This document shows, piece by piece, positions 33,586 to 43,709 of a DNA stretch of 45,219 nt. The notes under the pieces are model-generated. The model was not told the DNA's origin and did not search any database. It worked only from the letters and a program-made list of their open reading frames with translations. Position numbers and translations under genes: made by a program. Position 1 is the first letter of the stretch; each line of letters opens with the position of its first letter. The stretch is from Methanobrevibacter sp. (lineage in GTDB: Archaea; Methanobacteriota; Methanobacteria; Methanobacteriales; Methanobacteriaceae), in assembly GCF_030539875.1 (NCBI RefSeq), contig NZ_JAUNXI010000015.1, positions 1 through 45,219 on the forward strand. The letters run 5' to 3'.

Positions 33586-35016
33586 TTAGGAGGAGCCATA
33601 TGTCTTTTTTCCACCATGTCCTCCAAATATTTCCCATTTTCCATGGTTTAGTTCGTTAAATAAACTGTTTCTTTCTTCACGACAGAGATTAGGGTCAAAA
33701 TCAACTGAGGTCATTAAAATTGGTGCATATTTATTGTATTCTGCCTGTTGAGGTATCATATTTTTCATATTTATGTAAATATCTCCTGTAAATGCAATTT
33801 TATGTTTAAAATCTATTAAAACAGATTCTCCTGGAAGGTGCCCTCCTTTCCCTTCATAAAGATTAAAATGCAATTCGCCAAAATCAAAATATCCGGTTTG
33901 TTCGATAGGTTTTGATATTATTCGTTCATCTCCAACTACTCGAATTTTTTGAGCATTAACTGGTTTATATGCAGTTAAAATATTGCAAATATTGATGTAT
34001 GGTTTGTGAAGAGGATTTTCCTGGCGGAAATTGTTTTCATGATTATGCTCCAATCGTAAGGACTGTGCACTTTTTGCACTGGCATAGACAATGTCAAAAA
34101 GAGGTAAGAGTCCGCAGTGGTCAACATCGGCATGTGTTATGAATACTTCTTTTTTCATGTTGTCAAACTCGGGGATAATGTCTTTGATGATGGACAGCAT
34201 TTCCTCTTCATAACATGCATATCCAGTATCTATAAATAAGTATTTGCCGCAGCTTTTTATAATGGCAATGTTGCTTCCGCAAGGTGGTTCGATAAGTGTT
34301 ATTTTGGTATTTTCGGTTATTTTATGATGTGTTGTTCTTGTGGTGAAATTTTTCCCTTTTGAAGCTGCAATAATTTCTGTAAAACGACTTATGCTGTCAA
34401 AAGTATGAAATGGTAAAACCCCTCTTTCATTAAGCATCTGCATCACAAGATTTGTGTTGATTATCAATTCATTTTTTGATTCATCTGTAATGTCTATTGT
34501 TGAAGATATCTGATTTACGAAGTTATTGTAAAAAAAGCTGTTGTCATAAATCTTATTGGCGTAATCTGAGTTAATGACTTTAATCTGGCAGGATTCACTT
34601 GCCTTTTTAATGAATGTGTCAATGTTAGCATTATCTTCAACAACCAGTCCCATCTTGAAAAACTGATGCTTTTTATCCGTTTGTTGGGAGCTGATATATG
34701 TAATATTGAAGTTAAAATCACTTATTAACTCTAAAATTGGAGTAACTGCTCCTGGAATGTCTTCAAGTTTAAATTCAAGCAGCACTACATCACGATAATC
34801 TAAATCCTGCTGTATGTATCCTATTGACATTAAATCTTGGGTTGCCTTTTCAAGGCTTTCTTCATCGCCTTCAACATCAATAAATAATAAATGGGAATCC
34901 ACAGATTTATTGTAGCTCACTCTAGTAATATTTATACCTAAATCAGAGAGACATTTGCTTGCTTTTAAAAAAGCACCGATATGATTTGGCATTTTAGTAA
35001 TAAATGTCTTATTCAT
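33586..35016 (-). CDS. ACT-domain / metallo-beta-lactamase-fold protein
   Basis: A 476-residue cytosolic protein. Residues about 1-145 hold two ACT-like regulatory domains (NHIGAFLKASKCLSDLGINI and IPGAVTPILELISDFNFNIT), which usually bind amino acids. The C-terminal part is a metallo-beta-lactamase fold: THADVDHCG, GGHLPGE, FTGDIY and FGGHGG supply the metal ligands. ATG at 35016 is chosen because AGGTGA sits five bases before it; the frame continues nine codons further upstream without a site. The gene lies between the two copies of a 198-bp repeat and points against its neighbours, so it was probably inserted. Substrate unknown. Confidence 0.75.
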   Translation of the reverse strand: MNKTFITKMPNHIGAFLKASKCLSDLGINITRVSYNKSVDSHLLFIDVEGDEESLEKATQDLMSIGYIQQDLDYRDVVLLEFKLEDIPGAVTPILELISDFNFNITYISSQQTDKKHQFFKMGLVVEDNANIDTFIKKASESCQIKVINSDYANKIYDNSFFYNNFVNQISSTIDITDESKNELIINTNLVMQMLNERGVLPFHTFDSISRFTEIIAASKGKNFTTRTTHHKITENTKITLIEPPCGSNIAIIKSCGKYLFIDTGYACYEEEMLSIIKDIIPEFDNMKKEVFITHADVDHCGLLPLFDIVYASAKSAQSLRLEHNHENNFRQENPLHKPYINICNILTAYKPVNAQKIRVVGDERIISKPIEQTGYFDFGELHFNLYEGKGGHLPGESVLIDFKHKIAFTGDIYINMKNMIPQQAEYNKYAPILMTSVDFDPNLCREERNSLFNELNHGKWEIFGGHGGKKTYGSS

Positions 35017-35043
35017 GAAATCACCTATTATGTTAAGAATCAT

Positions 35044-35520
35044 TTTTTAAATTAATTTATAGTAAATCATATTTTACTTTAAAAGTTTTGAAAGAAACGG
35101 ATATTAATCTATGTAATTTTATTGTATTTTAAAATTTGCAATTTAATGGATTGATTTGTATAATATTCATTAATTATTATTAATTTTTAAACGCTGAGAA
35201 GAGAGAAGAACAATGGCATTTTAAGGATAAGGAACGAATATGGAGACCTGGACAATCCAAACAGGAAGGACTTGAACATAATCTCATACATAACAGGCTC
35301 TCGGGATTTCGAACTTGTCAAGGAAGGTTGCGAAGAGGATTACACTATCACATTTCCAATATCAAACGACTTCATCAGCAGCTTGAAATAAATTAGAAAT
35401 AGAAAAAACCATAATCAAATTATTGTAATAAAAAAAGAAACAGAAAAAAACCATAATCTAAATATTGCAATTAAAAAAAAAGAAAAGAAAAGGGATAAAA
35501 ATCCCAATTAGAGTTTAAAT
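35044..35520. other. Spacer carrying the second kinase 3' end
   Basis: An AT-rich stretch to about 35190, then the 198-bp repeat copy, then a short A-rich run (with the sequence AAAAACCATAATC twice, near 35404 and 35446) to the end of the adhesin gene. No gene of its own. Confidence 0.55.
35194..35391 (+). pseudogene. 198-bp direct repeat, copy B: orphan 3' end of a kinase-like gene
   Basis: It keeps the reading frame (LRREKNNGILRIRNEYGDLD to ISNDFISSLK and stop) with only two changed residues compared with copy A (GSLDFELI becomes GSRDFELV). No start or upstream domains are present; similarity stops abruptly at 35194. It is a truncated duplicate or the end of a lost paralog. Confidence 0.85.
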
Positions 35521-38500
35521 TTATTTTCTTCGTATGAATATGCTATTAGAAACTAAAACAACTAAAGCTATCAACAGCATGACAAATGGATTACCGGTTG
35601 CACTGCTCACAGGCAGTTCAGCAGATTTACCATTTGATGGTTCTGATTCATTATTGCCGTTATCATGATCTATTTTTATTGAAAATGTAGTGGAACTGCT
35701 GTTATAATACTCATTGCCATGATATATGACTTCTGCTACAGCATCGTCTGAAGGAAGTTCAACATCCTTGAATACTGCAACTCCGTTTACTACCTCTGCA
35801 TTATAGGACTTGCCTCCAATCTTCAATGTTGCAGTGCCGTTTTTAACTGGCTTGCCATTTTCATCTACAATATTGACAGTGATATCCATCTTTTCACCTT
35901 TCTTGCCGGTGACATCATCGGCAGAAGGAGATGTGTTGATCTTATCCACATGCACTTTGATTGTAGAGCCTGATGGGTTGTAAAAGTCATTGCCTTCATA
36001 TTTGACAATAGCTTCATAATCCCCAGGGTCTGGCAGAACAACATTGAATACGGCCTTGCCCTTTTCAACGGTAGCATTATATGTCTTTCCATTCAATGTC
36101 AATGTGACTGTTCCATTTTCAACAGGATTTCCATTCTGGTCCAATACATCCACTGAAATAGATTTTGAGTCGCCAGGTTTTCCTGAAACATCATCTCCCT
36201 TAACGGTTGTATTGAGTTTCAATATGGTTACTGTTGACTCGTTTTTAACTGAAGCATAATCATTGGTGTATAATACCTGTGAAGGATATACACCCGGTTC
36301 GCCGAGTTTGATATTAGGGAATACCGCCTCTCCGTTGACAACGGAAGCTGAATAAGTCTCATCCGCCGCATTCAACAAGAAATTCATTGAGATGGCAAGA
36401 GCAAGCCTGTTTGTGTAAACAATAGTCATGACTGCTTCACCACCATCTACAGGATTTCCGTTTTCATCAAAGACATGAGCATGGAAATCTTTGTATTCAC
36501 CTGTATAACCAATAACCGGGTCAAGGACAACAGTTATTTTATGTCTTACTATTAAATTGGAAGTATTAGATACGCTATCGTGATTTTCATCGGTAACGGT
36601 TGTGAGTTTTACAGTATATTCGCCTGCAGGCAAATCAAGGTCTTTAATGGAACCGCCCACTTCAAGAGCACCCTCAGCAACAACATTATCACTGCCATCA
36701 ATAATCTGATAAGAAATGCCTGTAGCATTCACGCTTTCAACAGGAATGACAATAGGCTCGCCAAAGATGACATCCACATCCTCGCCCCAAACATATGAAG
36801 GAGCAGGATTGACTCTTATTTTAGAGCTGTTGGTACATTCACTTATGTAATCATCGCCAACCTGGGTTGTGAAATTAATGGAATATTTTCCAACATCCAA
36901 ACCCTTGATGGTGACTTCATAATGATTGTCATCAATCTTGACAAGTTCAAAGTCAACAGCCAATGTTGTGCCGTCTTCATCCATTATGACTATATCCTTG
37001 AGTCCTGTTGCGTATTCTGTTTCAACAGCCACAACTACATCGCTGTCATATGTGACCTCCACATCATCCGCATGAGCTGAGGAATTGCCTCTAATTACGA
37101 ATTCCTGAGCTTCAGACCTGACTTCAGTATAATAGTCATCCAGATAATGGATTGCGGTTACTCGGTATTTGCCTGGCGCCAATACAAGATCGATAATCTC
37201 TGCAAATCCATCGATTTTTGTATTGTTTGTCAGGTTTGCAACTAATACAGCACTATCTCCGTCGATTTTTTCAACTTCAAAGTTGATTGGGATGAGGCCT
37301 TCATGCTCGTCCTGATAAGGAAGAACACCATTTTCACTGTTCTGGTATCCGTTTACAGTATAAACCAGGGAACTGCCTGTGTTTCCATTGTATCCATGGA
37401 AGTCGACATTCTTGAACTTGATTCTTCCTGCATCTTCCTGATTGTTGAAGATTGCATTGTTGATATTGTCATGACCTGTGAAATTGGCATGGAAAGATAC
37501 CTTGTCCCCATCCACGACCACTTTGTTTGGCAGAGAACTGTCAACACCGTTCATCTCCAATGCGCTGGCATTAGCCAGGTTGGAGAAGAATGAAGAGTCT
37601 GAAATATTCAAATATCCACTATCCAGAAATATGGCGCTTCCGGAGAACGCACGGTTCTTTGTGTAATTAGAGTCAGTGATTTCACCATCGCTGTCTTTCC
37701 AGTACATGGCTCCTCCGTTTTCAGCAATGTTGCCTTCAAAGAGATCGCCATCGATGACGATTCCTGTGGAATTGAATACATACTCCAAAGTAATGTTTCG
37801 TGTCCATGTTTTTGTAGGCCTGTAGTAAACATCCTTGGTTGCGTTTTGTGAAACGAACTGAACTACACTCACAGCACCTCCTTTATAGGCTGTGTTGTTT
37901 GTGAAATTGCACTCTTTTATTGTTTCATTTTCACATCCGCAGATGTATATGGCTCCTCCCTGACCATCTTCTGAGCTAAGATAATTCTCATCAAAAGTTG
38001 AACCGGTTATTCTATTATTGCCTGTTTTATATGGAATATTGTAGTAATATTCATATCCAGTGCTGGTGTCGACTCTATTACCACTTGGCACAATATATGG
38101 GAGCATTGCTACAGCTCCTCCATTGTCTGAAGCATGGTTCTTGGTGAAATTGGAATCTCCAATAAGATTGTATGAACCGATGCAATAGACAGCTCCGCCC
38201 TCATCCGCAGAGTTCTCTGTGAAATTGGACTTTGTGATATTTGTGCTGTTGCATGAAAGCAATACCGCTCCTCCGTTTTCGGCAGTATTGGAATCGAATC
38301 TGGAGGATATGATCTCAGTTGGAGCATAAACTGCTACAGCTCCTCCTTGTAACTGGGCACTGTTTTCAGTAAAATTGCTGTCTTTAATTGTAGTATTTTC
38401 ACCAGTATTTGCAACATAAACCGCTCCTCCATAATCTGCTGTATTCTTCTCGAATGAGCAGTTATCAATCAGATTGTCATGAGCGGATCCTGTGTAATAG

Positions 38501-40140
38501 CTTGATCCTCCGATATATACTGCTCCTCCATAGTTTGATATAGTGGATTGAGCATTTTCCGCCTTGTTTTCTTCAAAGACACAGCCTGCTACGTTATTAT
38601 CGCTTGATGTGAGATATAACGCACCGCCATACCTGTTGGCAGTATTGTTTATGAAAGTGCAGTTGTCAACAGTATTTGAACCGAGAAGGTATAAGGCACC
38701 GCCATCGCCTGCATAATTCTCCTTGAATATGCACTGGCTTATGTTGGTGTTGAATGAACCTGTGTATGAGGAAAGCTGGCAGATAGCACCGCCATAATAA
38801 GCGGATCCTCCGGAAGATGAGGCGTTGTTTCCAGTGAAATTGCAATTGAATATGGTTGCATTCACACCTTTTGGAACATCACTAGCACTTGGATTATTAA
38901 TCAAGATCATGATTGCTCCTCCATAGCCTCCACCGTTCATTCCATTGGTGTTGTTGTCGAATGTGGAATCTCGGATAATGCAGTCGGGAGCTCCAATATA
39001 TACAGCAGAACCACCATAACCACCGCTTTCACCTTCAATCACACCACCGGTGTTGTTAGTGAACTTGCAGTCTTCAATGACTGTTCCATCTCCAGGCATG
39101 TATGAAATACCCTTTCTTGGATAAGTGGAATTTGGAACTGTGGTGTCATATTTGCTTCCGTGCATGATCAAGACAGCTCCTCCCTGGATTGCACTGTTGT
39201 CAGTGAAATTACACTGGGTAATATTCACCTTTTTTGCACCGACCAGGATAGCTCCTCCACCTGCTCTCCATTCATATGCTGTACAGTTGACAAATGAGCT
39301 GTTGGAGATTGTGATATTTGAATCCTCTTCAGTGGACCAGATATAGATTCCACCTCCTGCCAATGCTCGCAAATTCCTGAATGTACAGTTGTTGACTACT
39401 CCATTTGTGAAATTCTGAAGGTAAAGGGCTCCTCCATACTGATAGAATCCTGCAGTAACCATGGTTGTAGGCAATGGAGGATTGAGTGTTGAATTTTCAA
39501 AGATACAATTTTCTATCCTTCCATTGTCCCCTATCCAGCTGATATCTGCTCCAAAATAGCCTGTCCAGCTGGTATCAGGAGCAGTTCCAGGATAATATCT
39601 CCTTAAAAGCCCGTTTACAAAGGTCAGATTCCTCAATGTCACATCATTTGATGTGACTTTCATGATTTGGACCGCATTCTTACCATCAATGGCATATCCA
39701 TTACCATCAATGTCGATAGAGTCTTTAATTTCTATAGTCTTGTCATTGGCTGAATAAGCATATGACTTATCCAGCACAAGGGTAGATCCATAATTTGAAT
39801 CTATGAGTCTCTGCAATTCATCAAAGGAACCAGTCTCATCTTCGCCAAGTTTCTCATCATCTGCTGAAACAGTTAATAGATTATCTTCTGAAACAGCTAA
39901 AGAATCATCTCCATCTGAAACAGCTGAAAAATCATCATCTGCTGAAACAGATAAGAGATCATTCTCATTATCACTCGCAAGCTGATTGTCAGAAACCGGC
40001 AATTCCGCGGACTGGAAAACATCATGAGAAAATAAATCATTTGAGCTGTTATCCTGCACATTTGCTGCATTGACTGCTGAGAAACTCATCATCAATAGAC
40101 AAATGACAAGAATAAAACTTATCACATATTTATTTTTCAA
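35521..40140 (-). CDS. Large adhesin-like surface protein (parallel beta-helix, Ig-like repeats)
   Basis: A 1539-residue surface protein. It has a signal peptide (residues about 1-26, MKNKYVISFILVICLLMMSF...), a Ser/Asp-rich stretch (about 30-105), then right-handed beta-helix repeats to about 900 with repeated N-C-x-F-x-N-N-x-A and GGAVY/GGAIY/GGAVL motifs. After that come Ig-like repeats; the last three start VLDQNGNPVENG-type motifs, and the end is a membrane anchor (NPFVMLLIALVVLVSNSIFI) plus RRK. Adhesin-like proteins of this design are expanded in Methanobrevibacter and are thought to bind host or partner cells. The start is TTG at 40140 behind GGAGG with a 6-base gap. Less AT-rich than the island. 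Confidence 0.88.
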   Translation of the reverse strand: MKNKYVISFILVICLLMMSFSAVNAANVQDNSSNDLFSHDVFQSAELPVSDNQLASDNENDLLSVSADDDFSAVSDGDDSLAVSEDNLLTVSADDEKLGEDETGSFDELQRLIDSNYGSTLVLDKSYAYSANDKTIEIKDSIDIDGNGYAIDGKNAVQIMKVTSNDVTLRNLTFVNGLLRRYYPGTAPDTSWTGYFGADISWIGDNGRIENCIFENSTLNPPLPTTMVTAGFYQYGGALYLQNFTNGVVNNCTFRNLRALAGGGIYIWSTEEDSNITISNSSFVNCTAYEWRAGGGAILVGAKKVNITQCNFTDNSAIQGGAVLIMHGSKYDTTVPNSTYPRKGISYMPGDGTVIEDCKFTNNTGGVIEGESGGYGGSAVYIGAPDCIIRDSTFDNNTNGMNGGGYGGAIMILINNPSASDVPKGVNATIFNCNFTGNNASSSGGSAYYGGAICQLSSYTGSFNTNISQCIFKENYAGDGGALYLLGSNTVDNCTFINNTANRYGGALYLTSSDNNVAGCVFEENKAENAQSTISNYGGAVYIGGSSYYTGSAHDNLIDNCSFEKNTADYGGAVYVANTGENTTIKDSNFTENSAQLQGGAVAVYAPTEIISSRFDSNTAENGGAVLLSCNSTNITKSNFTENSADEGGAVYCIGSYNLIGDSNFTKNHASDNGGAVAMLPYIVPSGNRVDTSTGYEYYYNIPYKTGNNRITGSTFDENYLSSEDGQGGAIYICGCENETIKECNFTNNTAYKGGAVSVVQFVSQNATKDVYYRPTKTWTRNITLEYVFNSTGIVIDGDLFEGNIAENGGAMYWKDSDGEITDSNYTKNRAFSGSAIFLDSGYLNISDSSFFSNLANASALEMNGVDSSLPNKVVVDGDKVSFHANFTGHDNINNAIFNNQEDAGRIKFKNVDFHGYNGNTGSSLVYTVNGYQNSENGVLPYQDEHEGLIPINFEVEKIDGDSAVLVANLTNNTKIDGFAEIIDLVLAPGKYRVTAIHYLDDYYTEVRSEAQEFVIRGNSSAHADDVEVTYDSDVVVAVETEYATGLKDIVIMDEDGTTLAVDFELVKIDDNHYEVTIKGLDVGKYSINFTTQVGDDYISECTNSSKIRVNPAPSYVWGEDVDVIFGEPIVIPVESVNATGISYQIIDGSDNVVAEGALEVGGSIKDLDLPAGEYTVKLTTVTDENHDSVSNTSNLIVRHKITVVLDPVIGYTGEYKDFHAHVFDENGNPVDGGEAVMTIVYTNRLALAISMNFLLNAADETYSASVVNGEAVFPNIKLGEPGVYPSQVLYTNDYASVKNESTVTILKLNTTVKGDDVSGKPGDSKSISVDVLDQNGNPVENGTVTLTLNGKTYNATVEKGKAVFNVVLPDPGDYEAIVKYEGNDFYNPSGSTIKVHVDKINTSPSADDVTGKKGEKMDITVNIVDENGKPVKNGTATLKIGGKSYNAEVVNGVAVFKDVELPSDDAVAEVIYHGNEYYNSSSTTFSIKIDHDNGNNESEPSNGKSAELPVSSATGNPFVMLLIALVVLVSNSIFIRRK

Positions 40141-40221
40141 TTAATTCCTCCTAGAATTGAAATGCGCATATTTAAAAAATATGGATTATTAATTAATAAC
40201 CAATTATTATTATATTGTTAA

Positions 40222-40236
40222 TATTATATATATGTG
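40222..40236 (-). promoter_or_regulatory. TATA box upstream of the adhesin gene
   Basis: On the minus strand CACATATATATAATA lies about 85-95 bases before the TTG start, in a gap with no other gene. Position and sequence fit an archaeal core promoter with a moderate leader. Confidence 0.4.
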
Positions 40237-40383
40237 AATAATATTGACTTTGACTTGAAAAAAAATAATATTTAATCAAATATAGATGAGGAAAATTTTA
40301 GGAATATTAATTTTAGAAATAACAAAATTTTATAAATTTTTTTAAAGGGGTTTGTCAATAAATCTATTTTTTCTTAATTTTTC

Positions 40384-40701
40384 TTGTTTTTTCTATTTTT
40401 AAGTTTATTTGGTTTTGGTTTTTATTTTAGAGTTCTGTGGTTCTTTATAGTCTTTCCGGGAGGGATTATTTCAACCTATGTCTTCCAGGGTATTGGAAAA
40501 GGAACACATTCATTGGTCTTTACAATTATTCGTGAAGCGATATGTGCGACATTTTTCTCAATACTTTTTGGAATAGTGTTTGGATGGGGAATAAATGGCG
40601 TATGGTTTGGGATATTGGTTGGATATACAATTGGAGGATTAATAGCTATTGTCTATGCAAACAATTACCTTAAAAAACTAATGGTAATGGAGGGCAAGTG
40701 A
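40384..40701 (+). pseudogene. C-terminal fragment of a MATE-family efflux transporter
   Basis: An open frame of 105 residues reading PGGIISTYVFQGIGKGTHSL, then FTIIREAICATFFSILFGIV, GWGINGVWFGILVGYTIGGL and a basic end. This matches the last two or three membrane helices of MATE (NorM/DinF-like) multidrug transporters, which are normally about 450 residues. The front three quarters are missing, with only AT-rich DNA upstream, and the frame has no proper ribosome-binding site. It is a truncated, surely inactive remnant. Confidence 0.65.
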
Positions 40702-40734
40702 ATTTGCAAATGTTTTTATGAAATGACCTTTTGA

Positions 40735-40990
40735 AAACAAGAAAGATTCGGGAAGAGTAGCATCCGGTCAAGCCTAGGCTGATGAAGGGACAATTGCTAA
40801 TTTGTCTTGCATTAACGGAATTGATTCTGATTCATGGGCCAATATTATTGGAAATTCAAATCAAATAAGACCTGATTTATTGGGAAAACTTGCTCATGAG
40901 CCAATATTATTGGAAATTCAAATCAAATAAGACCTGATTTGTTGGGAAAACTTGTATACTGCTAAATTTGCATTTTCCAACTTCAGGTCA
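40735..40990 (+). pseudogene. Gene remnant with a stop codon and an internal duplication
   Basis: One frame reads KKDSGRVASGQA, stop, ADEGTIANLSCINGIDSDSW, then ANIIGNSNQIRPDLLGKLA before a 62-bp tandem duplication breaks it. I do not recognise the family. With the MATE fragment it marks this 0.6-kb stretch as a place of gene decay. Confidence 0.4.
40832..40954. repeat. 62-bp tandem duplication
   Basis: The 61 bases at 40832-40892 recur at 40894-40954 with two mismatches (period 62). They contain GCCAATATTATTGGAAATTC and AAGACCTGATTT. Since 62 is not a multiple of three, the copy shifts the reading frame of the remnant it lies in. Confidence 0.85.
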
Positions 40991-41112
40991 TGTTTTCATT
41001 TATCGGAGCATTTATCCAAATGGATGGTTTTAAAAAAGAATAAATGCCTGCCTATTGATGATATCTTCTTTTTTCAGTAATATTTTTATAAAAATAAAAT
41101 AAATTTAATAAT

Positions 41113-42006
41113 ATGATTGGAACAGTTTTTTATTTTCCATGGGAGGTTCAACTGATACTATTCCTGCAGAGTTCCCTTCCGAGTTTCGTATTAGGGTTTT
41201 TTGAAATTATAGCGAATGTCGTTTCCAAGAATGTTCTTGCATTGTTATTCATTCTAATCTATTTGGCATACAATAAGGATTGGGGTAAATTCACATTGCT
41301 CTCCTTGGGTGCGGCCGGCGTGTGCTGCGAGTTTGTCAAGATGACTGTCGCACGCTTAAGGCCATATGCCGTTGTGGATAAGGTCAAGTGTATTTATGCC
41401 AATGTGCCCGACCAGAATCCTTTGGACTTTAAGATTCAGGGATATTCATTTCCAAGCGGTCATTCGATGATGGCAACCAACCTGTTTCTAGCCATTCCAA
41501 TATACATCAGGAATAATCCATATATTGCACTTGGATTGATTGGAGTTTTGATTGTTGCGATTTCAAGGGTAGGATTAGGCGTTCACTTTCCGACAGACAC
41601 TATTGCAGGTTTCATCATTGCCTTGGTGATAATATTAGCATTGTCCCGCATTTATGATAAGGTTGAATATAGGAAATATCTCTATTTGGGGATTATTGCA
41701 CTGTCTTTAGTGGGAATCGTGTTCTGTCCTACAATAAGTTATATTAAGTATGTGGCATTGGCTGCAGGTATTTCATCAGGTTTTCTTATCGAGGAGAAAT
41801 ACGTTAACTTTGAAAACCCTAAAAGCAGACGTGATGCGATAGTCAGAGTTTTAGGGGCAATCGTATTGTTCATATTGCTTTTTGTCATGATTCCAAAACT
41901 TGCGGGCAAAACCGAATTGGTTGATTGCATCAAGTATTCCCTATTCACATTCATAATACTTGCCGTATATCCTTTAGCCTTTAAAAAGATTGATAGGGAT
42001 GGATGA
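41113..42006 (+). CDS. PAP2-family membrane phosphatase
   Basis: A 297-residue integral membrane protein with about eight hydrophobic segments. The three PAP2 signature motifs are present: KMTVARLRP (about residues 76-84), YSFPSGHS (about 115-122) and SRVGLGVHFPTD (about 154-165), with catalytic His residues in the last two. Such enzymes dephosphorylate lipid phosphates, for example polyprenyl diphosphate carriers used for cell-wall or glycan assembly, at the outer face of the membrane. The start ATG at 41113 has no strong ribosome-binding site, which suggests a short-leader transcript. The C-terminal 90 residues form extra helices beyond the core. Confidence 0.85.
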   Translation: MIGTVFYFPWEVQLILFLQSSLPSFVLGFFEIIANVVSKNVLALLFILIYLAYNKDWGKFTLLSLGAAGVCCEFVKMTVARLRPYAVVDKVKCIYANVPDQNPLDFKIQGYSFPSGHSMMATNLFLAIPIYIRNNPYIALGLIGVLIVAISRVGLGVHFPTDTIAGFIIALVIILALSRIYDKVEYRKYLYLGIIALSLVGIVFCPTISYIKYVALAAGISSGFLIEEKYVNFENPKSRRDAIVRVLGAIVLFILLFVMIPKLAGKTELVDCIKYSLFTFIILAVYPLAFKKIDRDG

Positions 42007-42130
42007 TTGAATCCATTCAATCAACTTACTTTTTTTCAAGATCATTCTGTTTAATGGGAATGGATTCATCTTTTAAGTCATTTTTTATTAATTTATTTAT
42101 TTAAACTGGTTCATCATACCTGCGGCGGGA

Positions 42131-42613
42131 ATGCTGTTTGGAAATGACTTGAGAAGATGTGTGGATAAGGATGAATATGAAGCTCTTTTAAAACTAGAAG
42201 AAGCGGGAATCTCCTACAATGCAATCATAATGTTTGGAGTTGCAGGAAAAGGAAACTACCATGAAAACGCAGCTGAAACAATCAAGCTCTTAAACAGATT
42301 CAAGCCAAGGATGATTTTGACAATGTCAACAGCGGTTCAGGACAATACTCCTTTAAAGGAAATGGTTGAAAATGGAGAATTCGAAATTCCAACTGAACGG
42401 GAAATGCTGGATGAGGAATTGATATACCTTGAAAACCTTGAAATGGATGATGACTGCCTCTATTTTGGAGCCCATATCTACAATCTAAGCAGGATTACAA
42501 TGTATTTCAAATACCAGGACGAAATGATTAAACAGTTGAAAAACAGAGTTGAGGAAATTGACAGAAACAATCCAGGACTGCTGGATTCAGTACTGCCAAG
42601 AGGAAATTTATAA
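42131..42613 (+). pseudogene. Truncated radical-SAM protein (C-terminal part only)
   Basis: A 160-residue frame related by eye to the C-terminal half of the intact gene downstream: RRCVDKDEYEALLKLEEAGI matches KGYGEKEAYETLEKLKNSKM, and IPTEREMLDEELIYLENLEM matches LTEREIIEDEMALIENLDVP. The cluster-binding Cys motif and the whole first half are missing. It starts within the repeated-gene block at an ATG without a clear ribosome-binding site. It is best read as a 5'-deleted paralog left by tandem duplication. Confidence 0.7.
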
Positions 42614-42696
42614 ATTAAACCAATCATTCCAAAAGGAAAATATAAATACCCAATAGAAAGTTACAATACCCCAAATGAAATTTATGAGGTGATAAG

Positions 42697-43587
42697 ATGC
42701 ACTACACAGGACCGGTTTACAGACACCCATTAGAGGCAAACACTCCAATCTTAGAGATAACTTACGGATGCTCATGGAACAAATGCGCTTTCTGCAACAT
42801 GTACAAGGATGTGAAATTCGGAGTCTCACCAAGAGAACATATCGAAGAGGACTTGCAGGAGCTTTCAAGAATATATCCCCACAATCTGCGCAAGATAACA
42901 GTAGCAAATGGAGATCCATTTGCCCTTTCCAATAGAAGATTGCTGGAAATCAGCGATTTGATTCGCGAATACTTCCCTAAGATGTCAGTCATTTCATGCC
43001 AGGCATCAATCAGAAACATAATGCGCAAGTCACAGGAGGAATTGGATCAATTATACGAAGCAATGTATGATGATATATACATAGGCCTTGAATCAGGATG
43101 CGATGATGTTCTTAAATTATTGAACAAGGGATATGGTGAAAAAGAGGCATATGAAACCCTTGAGAAGTTGAAGAATTCTAAAATGAGATATATCTCCCTT
43201 TTGATGGGAGGTGCAGGAGGCAGGAAATACCGCAAAGAGCATGTGATGGATACAGCCAGGATATTGAGCGCATATCCTCCAAAAATGATTTCCATCATAA
43301 CAACAGGAATTGCCTCAGGAACCGAATTGGCGAAGATGCGTGACAGCGGCGAATTCCAACAGCTGACAGAAAGAGAGATAATCGAAGACGAGATGGCATT
43401 GATTGAAAACTTGGATGTTCCAGGCAATGTCTATTTCTACGGCCATCACCAGAACAATGTGGCACGCGTAAGCGGACATTTAAAGGAAAAGGAAAAATTA
43501 ATCAAGGGATTCCAGGACAAGCTTGCATATCTTGAAGCAAACAATCCTGAAATACTGGATATTGGTTTAACCAGGGAATACGTTTAA
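42697..43587 (+). CDS. Radical-SAM protein
   Basis: A 296-residue enzyme with the iron-sulfur motif YGCSWNKCAFCNMY near residue 27, spaced CX4CX2C rather than the classic CX3CX2C; a subgroup of radical-SAM proteins uses this GCSxNKCxFC form. Downstream are a substrate barrel with GLESGCDDVLKLLNKG, MGGAGG and a helical end. The reaction is not known. AGGTGATAAG precedes the ATG at 42697 by a proper distance. It sits next to a truncated paralog at 42131, so this pair arose by tandem duplication. Confidence 0.82.
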   Translation: MHYTGPVYRHPLEANTPILEITYGCSWNKCAFCNMYKDVKFGVSPREHIEEDLQELSRIYPHNLRKITVANGDPFALSNRRLLEISDLIREYFPKMSVISCQASIRNIMRKSQEELDQLYEAMYDDIYIGLESGCDDVLKLLNKGYGEKEAYETLEKLKNSKMRYISLLMGGAGGRKYRKEHVMDTARILSAYPPKMISIITTGIASGTELAKMRDSGEFQQLTEREIIEDEMALIENLDVPGNVYFYGHHQNNVARVSGHLKEKEKLIKGFQDKLAYLEANNPEILDIGLTREYV

Positions 43588-43709
43588 ATATTCCCCAATA
43601 TCCTTTCAGCAATATATATTTTTTAATACATTTTTTATTTATTTAAATTCATTAAATCAATATTCTTATTTTTTTAGCAATAATTTCTTATTTTTAAAAC
43701 AAGATTTTT

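Noticed and set aside
37303-37666. Open frames opposite to the adhesin gene
   Set aside because: They are shadows of the repeat-rich adhesin coding sequence, with no starts or domains.
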